A stretch of 26,654 nt of DNA from Isotricha intestinalis (taxonomy: Eukaryota; Ciliophora; Litostomatea; Vestibuliferida; Isotrichidae): the NCBI GenBank assembly GCA_023807065.1, contig JAJJLU010003865.1, positions 1 through 26,654 of the forward strand, given 5' to 3'. The position numbers and the translations under genes were made by a program. Below, one piece after another: positions 19,344 to 26,654 of this stretch (position 1 is the first letter of the stretch; each line of letters starts with the position of its first letter). The notes below the pieces were generated by a model that did no database searches, was not told the origin of the DNA, and saw nothing but the letters and a program-made list of their open reading frames with translations.

Positions 19344-21194
19344 ATGAGTGAAAATAATGAACAAAATGAACAAGGATTAGTTTCTGATGAAGAAGTTGAA
19401 ATTGTAGAAGATGTGGAATCTCAAGATGAAGAAAATGGAAACGTTAATAATGGAGAAAATAATTTTATTAAAGAAAGTAGTTATAATAATAAACAAGATA
19501 ATAATGATGAAAATGAAGAAAATGAAAATAATGAAATTGAAGAAAATGAAAATAATGAAAATGAAGAAAATGAAAATAATGAAAATGAAGAAAATGAAAT
19601 TAACGATAATGAAGAAAATGAAAATAATGATAATGAAGAAAATGAAAATAATGATAATGAAGATAATGAAAATAACGATAATGAAGAAAATGAAAATAAC
19701 GATAATGAAGAAAAAGAAAATAACGAAAATGAAAATAAAGAAATTAAAGAAATTAAAGAAAACGAAAACAAATTAGAAGAAGAAAAGTCAGAAAAAAAAG
19801 AAGTAGATAAAATAAAAAACAATCCTTCTTTAAATAATATTGTAATTCAGAATAATAATATTAGTGAGAATCAACAAACAAATAACATAAATACAAATTC
19901 TAAACAAAATAGTAATAATATACCTCAAGAAATAAATAATATTCAGCAATTTGAAAATATATATAATTCTATAGCTAAACCTGAAAAAAACAAAAAAAAT
20001 AATGAAAAAAATAAAGATGATAAAAATAATATTATTACTAACAATCCTTTACATATAAATGATAATTTATTACTTTTTACAGAAATTCAAAATTTTCATT
20101 CATTTAATAAATTTATGAAAAGTAAATATAAATATTATTTAAAAGATAATAATTTAATTTCAAAAATTACAAAACAAAATGAAGAAGAAGAAAAAAACAA
20201 TATTCAAATAATAAATAAAAAGAATCCTCAAAATACAAGAATAAAAAGAGGAGTTGATAGAAATATAGACTTAAATAGTTATTATTCTTCTAAAGTAAGA
20301 AATACAAATTATATATCAAATGAAAAAATAATAGAAATAGAAAATGAATTAAAATTTGAAAAAGAAAAAAATATAGATTTATTAAAAAGAATAAAAGAAT
20401 TAGAAGAATTATTAGATAAAAAAGAAAAAGAAATTTTAAAAAAAGATGAAAAATTAAGAAAATATTTAGATACATATGAAAAAGTAGCAGAAGAAAATGA
20501 AGAAAATAAAAAAAGAATAGAAAATTTACAAGATGAATTAAATGTCGAAAAAAATGATAATGAAAAAAAAACTCAAAAAATTTCAGAATTAACTTTATTA
20601 AAAGAAAATTTAGAAAATGAAAATAAAGAACTTCAAAAAAATTTTGATTCAGAATATGCAGATAATAAAGAAAATAAGCAAAATTATGATATGATAAAAA
20701 GAAATTATGCAGAAATGAAAAATCAATATGAATTACTTAATATAAAATATCAAACTTTATCAGATGAATTGTTTAATGTAAAAAGAGATAAATTACTTTA
20801 TGAAAGAGAAATTAAAAGAAGTAATGAAGATAATGAATTATTAAATTCAATTAGAAATAAAAATAATAATGAATATGATGATAATAATCAAAATAATAAT
20901 GAAAATAAAGATGATGATAATGAAAATAATAATGATAATAATGAAGATTCTCCTAAGAAAGATGTTGTTCCACAAAATAAACCTGATAAAATTCAATATT
21001 ATAAAAATAAAATTTCTGAATTTAATAAAGAAAGAGATGATATTAATAATATATTAAATAAAATGCCTGCCAAACCAAGGAAAAAAGAAATGATAGAAAA
21101 AAGAAGAGAATTAGAAGAAAAAATTTCTAAATTAAATAGTGATTTAGCTAATTATAAAATTGTTTTGAAAAGTTTAACAAGAGAGGATGATTAA
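19344..21194 (+). CDS. Acidic Asn/Glu-repeat coiled-coil protein (616 aa)
   Basis: Complete frame from ATG to TAA. Residues 1-50 are acidic (VSDEEVEIVEDVESQDEE). Residues about 52-135 are a low-complexity tract of ENEENENNE-type units, followed by Asn/Gln-rich sequence to about 240. From about residue 330 to 500 there is a long heptad-like coiled coil (for example KRIKELEELLDKKEKEILKK and LDTYEKVAEENEENKKRIEN). A second Asn/Asp-rich tract at about 505-540 leads to a C-terminal helical part (KNKISEFNKERDDINNILNK, then MPAKPRKKEMIEKRRELEEK). The design resembles structural cytoskeletal or basal-body proteins, but no family is recognised. A 44-nt piece of the coiled-coil part (20468-20511) recurs inverted at the right edge of the window. 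Low-complexity DNA here produces open frames in other phases; those are not genes. Confidence 0.75.
   Translation: MSENNEQNEQGLVSDEEVEIVEDVESQDEENGNVNNGENNFIKESSYNNKQDNNDENEENENNEIEENENNENEENENNENEENEINDNEENENNDNEENENNDNEDNENNDNEENENNDNEEKENNENENKEIKEIKENENKLEEEKSEKKEVDKIKNNPSLNNIVIQNNNISENQQTNNINTNSKQNSNNIPQEINNIQQFENIYNSIAKPEKNKKNNEKNKDDKNNIITNNPLHINDNLLLFTEIQNFHSFNKFMKSKYKYYLKDNNLISKITKQNEEEEKNNIQIINKKNPQNTRIKRGVDRNIDLNSYYSSKVRNTNYISNEKIIEIENELKFEKEKNIDLLKRIKELEELLDKKEKEILKKDEKLRKYLDTYEKVAEENEENKKRIENLQDELNVEKNDNEKKTQKISELTLLKENLENENKELQKNFDSEYADNKENKQNYDMIKRNYAEMKNQYELLNIKYQTLSDELFNVKRDKLLYEREIKRSNEDNELLNSIRNKNNNEYDDNNQNNNENKDDDNENNNDNNEDSPKKDVVPQNKPDKIQYYKNKISEFNKERDDINNILNKMPAKPRKKEMIEKRRELEEKISKLNSDLANYKIVLKSLTREDD
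19500..19745 (+). repeat. Low-complexity GAA/AAT-type repeat coding for Glu/Asn
   Basis: Imperfect units of about 18-24 nt built from GAAGAAAATGAAAATAATGA-like DNA. They encode EENENNE/EENENND repeats in the coiled-coil gene. Slippage-prone; length polymorphism expected. Confidence 0.8.
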
Positions 21195-21400
21195 ATATAA
21201 TATTAATGAAAACAAATTAATATTTTAAATTTAAAAATAATTATAAAAAATATTTCTTTAAAAAAGGTAAAAAATATAATAAAAAACAATAAATTTAAAA
21301 TAAATAAATACTTATATAATTTAAATTAATTTTTTTAAAAAAGAATAATTATTTTAATTTGATTTAAACCCGTATAAAATTTAAAATAAGAAAAAAAAAA

Positions 21401-23826
21401 ATGAATCATAAGCCCAAAGTAAAAAGTAAAAAAAGCAAAATATATAACAAACTCAAAATAGAAAAATCCAAAAAGCAAAAACACAAAAAGTCTGAAAACC
21501 TTGAAAATTCAATTAATAATGTAGAAAAAATAGAAAATTTAACTCAAATAGGAATTGAAATACCAAAATCAAAAATATTTCAAAAAAAAGAAGTTCCAAA
21601 ATACATAACTTCACCGTCAAAACTAAAATATTATAATAATCGTAAAATGGATCCTCCTGAATATACAGAAGGAGATGATTCAGAAGATGAAGGATTATCA
21701 GATTATAAGCCAAAAGGATATCATCCAGTTCATGTAGGAGAAGTATTATTAGATAGATATATTATTACTCAAAAATTAGGTTGGGGTCATTTTTCTACTG
21801 CTTGGTTAGCTTTTGATACTAAGCATGGTAATTATGTTTGTATTAAAATTCAAAAAAGTGATCAAAGATATATTAATGCTGCTTATGATGAAGTTGAAAT
21901 TTTACAAGAATAGCCAAACATAATTTTGATGAAGAATGGTTAAATTGTTTAAAAGAATATTGGAAGGATGATCCTGAGAAAATTAGTGATTTAAATATTA
22001 TGGAACATACTCAAACTGTTCAATTACTTAATTCCTTTTTATATGCTGGAATCCATGGAAGACATTTTTGCATGGTTTTTGAAATTGTTGGGGTAACTTT
22101 ATTAGAATTAATTAAAAGATATAATTATAGAGGTATTCCACTTCCTTTTATTAGAATTATAACTAAACAAATTCTTATTGGATTAGATTTTTTACATAGA
22201 TTTTGCAATATTATTCATACTGATTTAAAACCTGAAAATATTCTTGTTTGTTTAACTGAAGAAGAATTAAAAAAAATTGCTGAAACTGGTTCTTTAAATG
22301 ATCAAAAAGCTGAAAAGGATTATAATTATAATGATAATTTAAATAATTCTACTATTAATTTGAATAAAACTACTATTAATAATATTAATGGAAATAAATA
22401 TAATAATGAAGATAGTATAACTATGGAAATGAGTAGCTTGAATTTAACTTCAACTACTTTAAGTGGTAAAGCAAGAAGAAGGAAAAATCAGAAATATAAA
22501 AGAAAACAAATTAAAAAATTAGAAAGACAAGGACTGTCTGAAGCTGAAATAGATATAAAAATAAAGGAAATAATGGATAAAAAAAAGAAAGAAAATGAAA
22601 CAGAAAAAATTGATAAAACTGAAAATATAGAAGAAAATCAATATAATATAAAAGATTTAGTAGACAGACCAAAAATAGCATCAGTCCCAAAATATAATTT
22701 AACTCTTAATAAAAGAGAAGATGATTCTTCAGAAGATGAATTAGAGCCATTTGATATAGAAGAATATTCTCAAATATTAGATTATTATTACAAAGAAAAA
22801 AAAAGAGTAAAAAATGATTCAATATATAGAAATAACATAATATTAAGAAATAATGAATTAAAAAAAGCAAAAACTGAAAAAGAGAAAGAATCAATAAATC
22901 TTAAATATGCTCAATTATTAGAAATGAAGGGTCCTCCATTAGATAAAAAAATAGAAGTAAAAATATGTGATATGGGGAATGCATGTTGGTTTACATATCA
23001 TTTTAGTACAGCAATTCAAACAAGACAATATCGTTCTCCTGAAGTTCTCTTAGGAATAAATTACAATGAAACAGCAGATATATGGTCATTAGCATGTATA
23101 GTATTTGAATTAGCAACAGGAGATTACTTATTTTCACCTAGAAAAGGAGAAACATATAGTAAGAATGATGATCACATTGCTAAATTTATTAGAATGTTAG
23201 GTAAAATGCCAAAAAAATTTGCTTTAAGTGGTGATAATTCATATAAATATTTCAACAGAAAAGGAGAAATGAGAAGAGTCCATAATATTCCTAGAATTCC
23301 TTTGAAAACAGTTTTAATTATGAAATATCATTTTAAAGAAAAAGAAGCTGAAGCTTTAAGTGATTTTCTTATGCCAATGTTAGAATATTTACCTGAAAAA
23401 AGAGCTTCTGCAAAAGAATTATTAAATCACCCTTGGTTGAAAATGGAAGATAATTTTGATGTGAAAATGAATGAAGTCGAAATTGCTAAAATGAATTTTA
23501 TTGAAAATTTAAAAAATGAAGAAATAGAAAATGAAAAAAATAATAATATTTTAAATGATGATGATAGTGATAATGATAGACAAGTCTATACTAGTGAAAG
23601 TGAAATTAATGAAGGTGATGATGAAGATAATTCTGAATATGATAATGAATTTAGTGATGATGATAAAGAAAGTGATGATAGTGGAGATCAAAATCCTGAT
23701 AAAGTAAATATTATGAATTTTAATAATTCTTTTGCTCAATATGGACAATTTGTAGATTTAACTTCTTTAGATAGAGCCAATCCACAATTTGATAACATTA
23801 TGAGTAATTGTTTTGAAGAAAAATAA
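21401..23826 (+). CDS. SRPK-type SR-protein kinase (about 808 aa), frame interrupted by a -1 shift near 21910
   Basis: Ser/Thr kinase of the SRPK family, which phosphorylates Arg/Ser-rich splicing factors. Seen: basic N-terminus; YHPVHVGEVLLDRYIITQKL then Gly loop LGWGHFSTAW (about 125-134); CIKIQKS with the ATP Lys near 149; DEVEILQE; after the frame break VVQ-like TVQLLNSFLYAGIHGRHFCM; catalytic loop HTDLKPENIL (Asp near 275); a spacer of about 230 basic and acidic residues; the DFG-equivalent DMGNACW (near 524), TRQYRSPEVLLG, ADIWSLACIVFELATGDYLF and HPWL. A long spacer between the lobes and DxGNACW are hallmarks of SRPK. Frame 1 (21401-21910) ends in TAG; the next frame resumes at ATA 21910-21912 with IAKHNFDEEW, where the family has a hydrophobic residue. 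So one base appears lost (GAA ATA read as GAATA). The gene may be functional if this is an assembly error. Confidence 0.85.
21905..21915 (+). other. Apparent one-base deletion or -1 frameshift site in the SRPK gene
   Basis: Bases 21905-21915 read CAAGAATAGCC. Frame 1 gives Gln-Glu-stop; the conserved continuation needs Ile-Ala, whose codons start at 21910, so A21910 is used twice. No X-XXY-YYZ slippery heptamer precedes it, which argues against classical -1 programmed frameshifting and for a missing A. No GTAA...TAG intron fits without deleting conserved kinase residues. Confidence 0.75.
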
Positions 23827-25538
23827 TTGTTTTATGTATTATTAAAAGGAAATATTGGATTAATTAATTATTTGTAATTTTTTTTATGTAAATATAAATT
23901 TTTTTTTTTTCTTTTTTAAAAATTCCTAAAGGGAATTACAAAAAAAAGATATATGAGGAAAAAATGGTATTTATTTAATTAAAATTGAATAAAATATTGT
24001 TAATTAATATTTATCTTTTTATTTTAGGTTTTTTTTAATTAATTTTAAACATGAAAATTTCATTATAATGAAATTTAATAATTCAATAAAGTATATAAGT
24101 TTATCTAATGATATATTATAGATTTTTCTAGTTTTACTTTGAAAACAAAAAAGCTCAAATAATGACTTTTATTTCTTTTATTAAAATATCATAACTATCT
24201 AATTGAATATTCCTTTTCTTTCAGGTTTTTATAATTTTATAAAATTTTAAATTGGTATCTCATTTATGACTTTTTTTCTTTTTATATTTTCAATTTCATT
24301 ATTATTTATAGTATTTCACTTCCATTTATACTATTAATTATTTTTATTGAATTCTTTTTTTTCTTTCAATAATATATTCTTAAACAATAATTCTTCATTA
24401 AATCAAAATATTTAGCTATTATTATTGTATTTTGATTGTTTTCTATGATAATTATCTAAAACTTTAAATTTTCATCATTTATAAATATAATTATCAATAA
24501 TTCTATATTTCGCATTAAATTTACATCTATTTTTCTCTTCGAAATTTTTATGTTTCCATACATTTTAAAATATAAAAAAATAATTTCAAAAAAACATTAA
24601 TATCCATTTCCTTATAAATCAAAAAACAAAATAAAATAATAAATTAAATAAACTAAAAAGTTAATTTAACCTTAAAAAAACAAATTTCATATACAATAAA
24701 ATTAGATTTTATTACCCAAAAAGAAAATTTTTTTGGAATTTTGGAGAAACATTATAAAGTAGGTATCAAATTATTAATTTTTTTAATCATCTTTTCATTT
24801 TTATGTTCTTTTATTTAATTAAGATATATATTTTCTCCATTTATTTTTCTAATTTTATTTTTTTTAGATTTATTTTTTTTAAATTAAAACAATAAAGGTA
24901 CTTCTTACATATATAACTTTTTATATTTCATCAAATATAGATAATAATAATTAAGAAAATGTTAATAATTTATATACTAATTTTCTTTCACATTTTTAAA
25001 AATAACAATTTTGTTAAAAAAATTGGAGTTTCAATTAAATCTTTGTAACAGGAAAAATAGAATTAAAAAAACTTTGAGTTCTTTGAAATTAAATTTTAAA
25101 AAATTAGGTCTAAAAGATTAGAATATAATTTTTAAATATTTAAAATTTTTTAGTTTTCAAATAAATAAGCTCAATCTTTTGAATTTATTTTTATTTTTTA
25201 AGGAATTATAAATAAAATTTGTTTGATGAAGCAATTTAGTATCATACTTAGGTTTAAAATATATATCAATCAATATTATAAAAAATTATTATTATATTTA
25301 TATAGTTAAAATGATTTATTAATTTACTAAAAAATAATAAAAGTTTTTATTCATAAGATTTAAAATTTAATAAATAAGAAAATTTATGAAAGCAACGATT
25401 TAATATATATATTTATATATATAGATTTATTTATCTAGAATTAATATTTTTATATTTTTCATGATAATTAATTAAAACTAAATTTATTCCCTAAATCTTT
25501 GTTCATATATATAACTTTTTATATTTTATAAATTAAAT
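23827..25538. other. Intergenic region, 1.7 kb, with a weak coding-like stretch
   Basis: Mostly featureless AT-rich DNA. A perfect 22-nt palindrome lies at 24055-24076; at this base composition one such palindrome per window is expected by chance. On the minus strand, roughly 24565 down to 24270, one frame runs about 100 codons with three stops (pieces MYGNIKISKRKIDVNLMRN, ENNQNTIIIAKYFDLMKNYC, KIINSINGSEIL). It may be a relic or chance. No RNA gene is seen. Confidence 0.4.
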
Positions 25539-25907
25539 TTATTCGTCTTTTTCAAATAAAAGACTTTCTTTTTTAATTAAATAAACTTCAGCATCTTCAA
25601 TATCATTAAATTGTGTTGAAGCTTCAGAATATTTTCTCAATCTTTGTTCAAATGTTTCTTCCTTTTTAATTATTATGTCATTAAAAAAAGGAGGGATTTC
25701 AATTTCATCAATAGAAGGAACTTTAGGTTTTTTATTTTCTGAATCAGTAGTAGAATCAAAAGTATTATCAAAATGTTGAACTTCTTTTCCAATTTTTTTT
25801 ACTTTATCTATATTAAAAATTGGAGGTTTAATTTTTTTAACTTTTTTACATAAAAAAATCTTTTCTTTATTATCATTTTTTGTTTCAAATTTAATATTCG
25901 AATTCAT
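25539..25907 (-). CDS. Small hypothetical intracellular protein (122 aa)
   Basis: Complete frame, ATG at 25905-25907 and TAA at 25539-25541. The N-terminal half is Lys-rich (KVKKIKPPIFNIDKVKKIGK); the C-terminal half is acidic with FEQRLRKYSEASTQFNDIED and ends FEKDE. No signal peptide, membrane span or known motif. The frame is several times the chance length and has coding-like use of Pro, Glu and Asp, so I regard it as probably real. Not recognised; possibly a short phospho-regulated adaptor, but that is a guess. Its upstream sequence contains the possible relic at 25957-26262. Confidence 0.55.
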   Translation of the reverse strand: MNSNIKFETKNDNKEKIFLCKKVKKIKPPIFNIDKVKKIGKEVQHFDNTFDSTTDSENKKPKVPSIDEIEIPPFFNDIIIKKEETFEQRLRKYSEASTQFNDIEDAEVYLIKKESLLFEKDE

Positions 25908-25956
25908 TTTTTAATTTAATATTTTTGTTAAAAAGTAATTTTTAATTAAAAATTAT

Positions 25957-26262
25957 TTATTTGTAATATAGAGATATGAGTTTTTTTCTACTTAAAAATT
26001 GATTAGAATTTATGAATTTTTTTCTTCCAGGAATTTTGTCACTTTCATTAACAATTTTATTAAGTAATTTAAATTTCATTTTTTTTATTCATTTCGAAAT
26101 CTCTAATTTATTTTTATATTTCAATAAAAGAGTTTCAATTACAATTGTCATTTCTTTTTTCAATTGATTATATTATGATTGAATTTTTTTGTTCTGAAAC
26201 TCTATTTTCGTTATTTTGTTCATCTTATATTTTCAACTTCTATCATATTTTTTTATTCTATC
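25957..26262 (-). pseudogene. Possible decayed gene: one frame with internal stops
   Basis: A single minus-strand frame from about 26262 to a TAA at 25957-25959 (about 100 codons) has only three internal stops. The pieces are NDRIKKYDRS, then KYKMNKITKIEFQNKKIQS, then YNQLKKEMTIVIETLLLKYK and NKLEISK, then KFKLLNKIVNESDKIPGRKK continuing to LISLYYK. An ATG occurs at 26221-26223. The stops are two TGA and one TAA. The sequence looks like the C-terminal end of a helical protein that has lost constraint. At this AT content such a frame could also appear by chance in one or two places of the window, so confidence is low. The rest of 25908-26602 shows nothing. Confidence 0.3.
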
Positions 26263-26602
26263 ATTTCAAAAAATTTTCTAGATATATTTATAATTTTAAT
26301 TAGCTTTTTAATTACTAATAAAATTTAAAAGATATTTATGCTCTTTCTTCCTTTCAAATAACTCTAGTTTTTATTTTTTGTTATATTTATAAGAACATCA
26401 ATATTAATTTATATCATTGATATTTTTTTCACTGAATTATTATTATTATTAAAAATTAAAATTAAACTAGAAGTTTTATTTTCAAAAAAAAAGATTATTC
26501 AATAATTATTTTATGCTATTTTATTTCTTATTTTAATTGCTTAATTATTTTTCTTTCAATTTTCTTTTCATTATTTGTTCTTTAAAATGTAAAAAATTAA
26601 AA

Positions 26603-26654
26603 CTATAATCTTTTATTTTCTTCATTTTCTTCTGCTACTTTTTCATATGTATCT
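26603..26654 (-). pseudogene. Truncated inverted copy of part of the coiled-coil gene at the window edge
   Basis: On the minus strand, 26654 down to 26611 is identical, base for base over 44 nt, to 20468-20511 of the coiled-coil gene and keeps its frame (DTYEKVAEENEENK). Right after the match the sequence diverges and the frame closes with Arg-Leu-TAG (26603-26605). The copy extends beyond the window. It is either the end of a recent paralogue, a truncated duplicate, or a chimeric join made during DNA amplification or assembly. Synonymous sites are also identical, so divergence is very recent or nil. Confidence 0.7.

Noticed and set aside
17082..19373. Upstream start adding a 24-residue hydrophobic leader to the 739-residue protein
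   Set aside because: It would begin at TTG, not ATG, and would overlap the divergent coiled-coil gene.
19481..19822. Minus-strand Ser/Phe/Leu repeat frame and plus-strand Met/Lys/Ile repeat frame opposite or within the acidic coiled-coil gene
   Set aside because: Both are by-products of the low-complexity GAA/AAT repeat read in other phases.
21893..21966. An intron as the explanation of the kinase frame break
   Set aside because: GT...AG intervals with the right length modulo 3 would remove conserved kinase residues (DEVEILQE or more), and none begins GTAA like the two supported introns.
9026..23826. Reassigned stop codons (TAA/TAG as Gln, or TGA as Cys or Trp), as in many ciliates
   Set aside because: Frames of hundreds to 1,793 codons contain no in-frame stops and end where the families end; reading through the stops gives non-coding-like sequence.
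24055..24076. Perfect 22-nt palindrome as a regulatory site or terminator
   Set aside because: At this AT content about one perfect palindrome of this size is expected by chance in a window this long; no second copy or flanking signal was seen.
24904..25530. Shared 20-nt AT-only string (near 24910 and 25507) as a repeat element
   Set aside because: A 20-nt match of pure A/T with a T run is within chance expectation here.
1..26654. Anaerobic gut fungus or Dictyostelium origin (also very AT-rich, Asn-rich proteins)
   Set aside because: 25-32 nt introns and the TmcB-like PAS protein fit ciliates better. Not excluded formally without a search.

Overview
The window looks like nuclear DNA of a ciliate that uses the standard stop codons. 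It is very AT-rich and gene-dense, with long open frames ending in TAA. It carries two very short spliceosomal introns (25 and 32 nt) and several protein types that are abundant in ciliates: a giant multi-pass TmcB-like PAS protein, N-glycosylated single-span membrane proteins, and acidic Asn/Glu-rich coiled-coil proteins. Long frames are not interrupted by TAA, TAG or TGA, so I see no stop reassignment as in Tetrahymena or Paramecium (TAA/TAG = Gln) or Euplotes (TGA = Cys). Standard code with extreme AT content and micro-introns would fit a litostome such as a rumen ciliate, but that placement is inference. No telomere, rRNA, tRNA, transposon or CRISPR array was seen.

Layout. The left edge cuts a minus-strand membrane protein gene (1-476), followed by a stretch with decayed coding-like fragments (about 585-1190). 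A rhomboid-like gene (minus, to 2227) stands head-to-head with a secreted or single-span membrane protein gene (plus, from 2267), followed 75 nt later by a cation-diffusion-facilitator-like gene (2975-4129). Both the rhomboid and the CDF protein appear to lack canonical active-site or metal-site residues. After a 1.1 kb gap comes a PB1-like/coiled-coil/ZZ-finger gene (5268-6308, minus), a 1.5 kb gap, and a small basic hypothetical gene (7823-8461, minus).

The centre is a minus-strand run: the 1,869-residue TmcB-like PAS protein (9026-14667, one 32-nt intron), a protein with two copies of a DG-x-GRD-x-YI motif (14777-15607), a secreted Tyr-Gln-Gln-Pro repeat protein (16055-16994, one 25-nt intron that hides the signal peptide exon), and a 739-residue hypothetical protein (17082-19301). 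The last is head-to-head, 42 nt apart, with a plus-strand coiled-coil protein (19344-21194). An SRPK-type protein kinase follows (21401-23826); its frame is broken by an apparent one-base deletion near 21910.

The right part is sparse: a 122-residue hypothetical gene (25539-25907, minus), a possible gene relic (about 25957-26262), and at the extreme right edge a 44-nt exact inverted copy of part of the coiled-coil gene. The genes do not form an evident single pathway. Plausible links are only thematic: a kinase that would act on SR splicing factors in an intron-bearing genome, and a set of membrane or secretory-pathway proteins at the left. I found no convincing previously undescribed multi-gene system. 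The most interesting points are the micro-introns, the kinase frame break, the edge duplication, and the two membrane proteins that look catalytically or transport-impaired.
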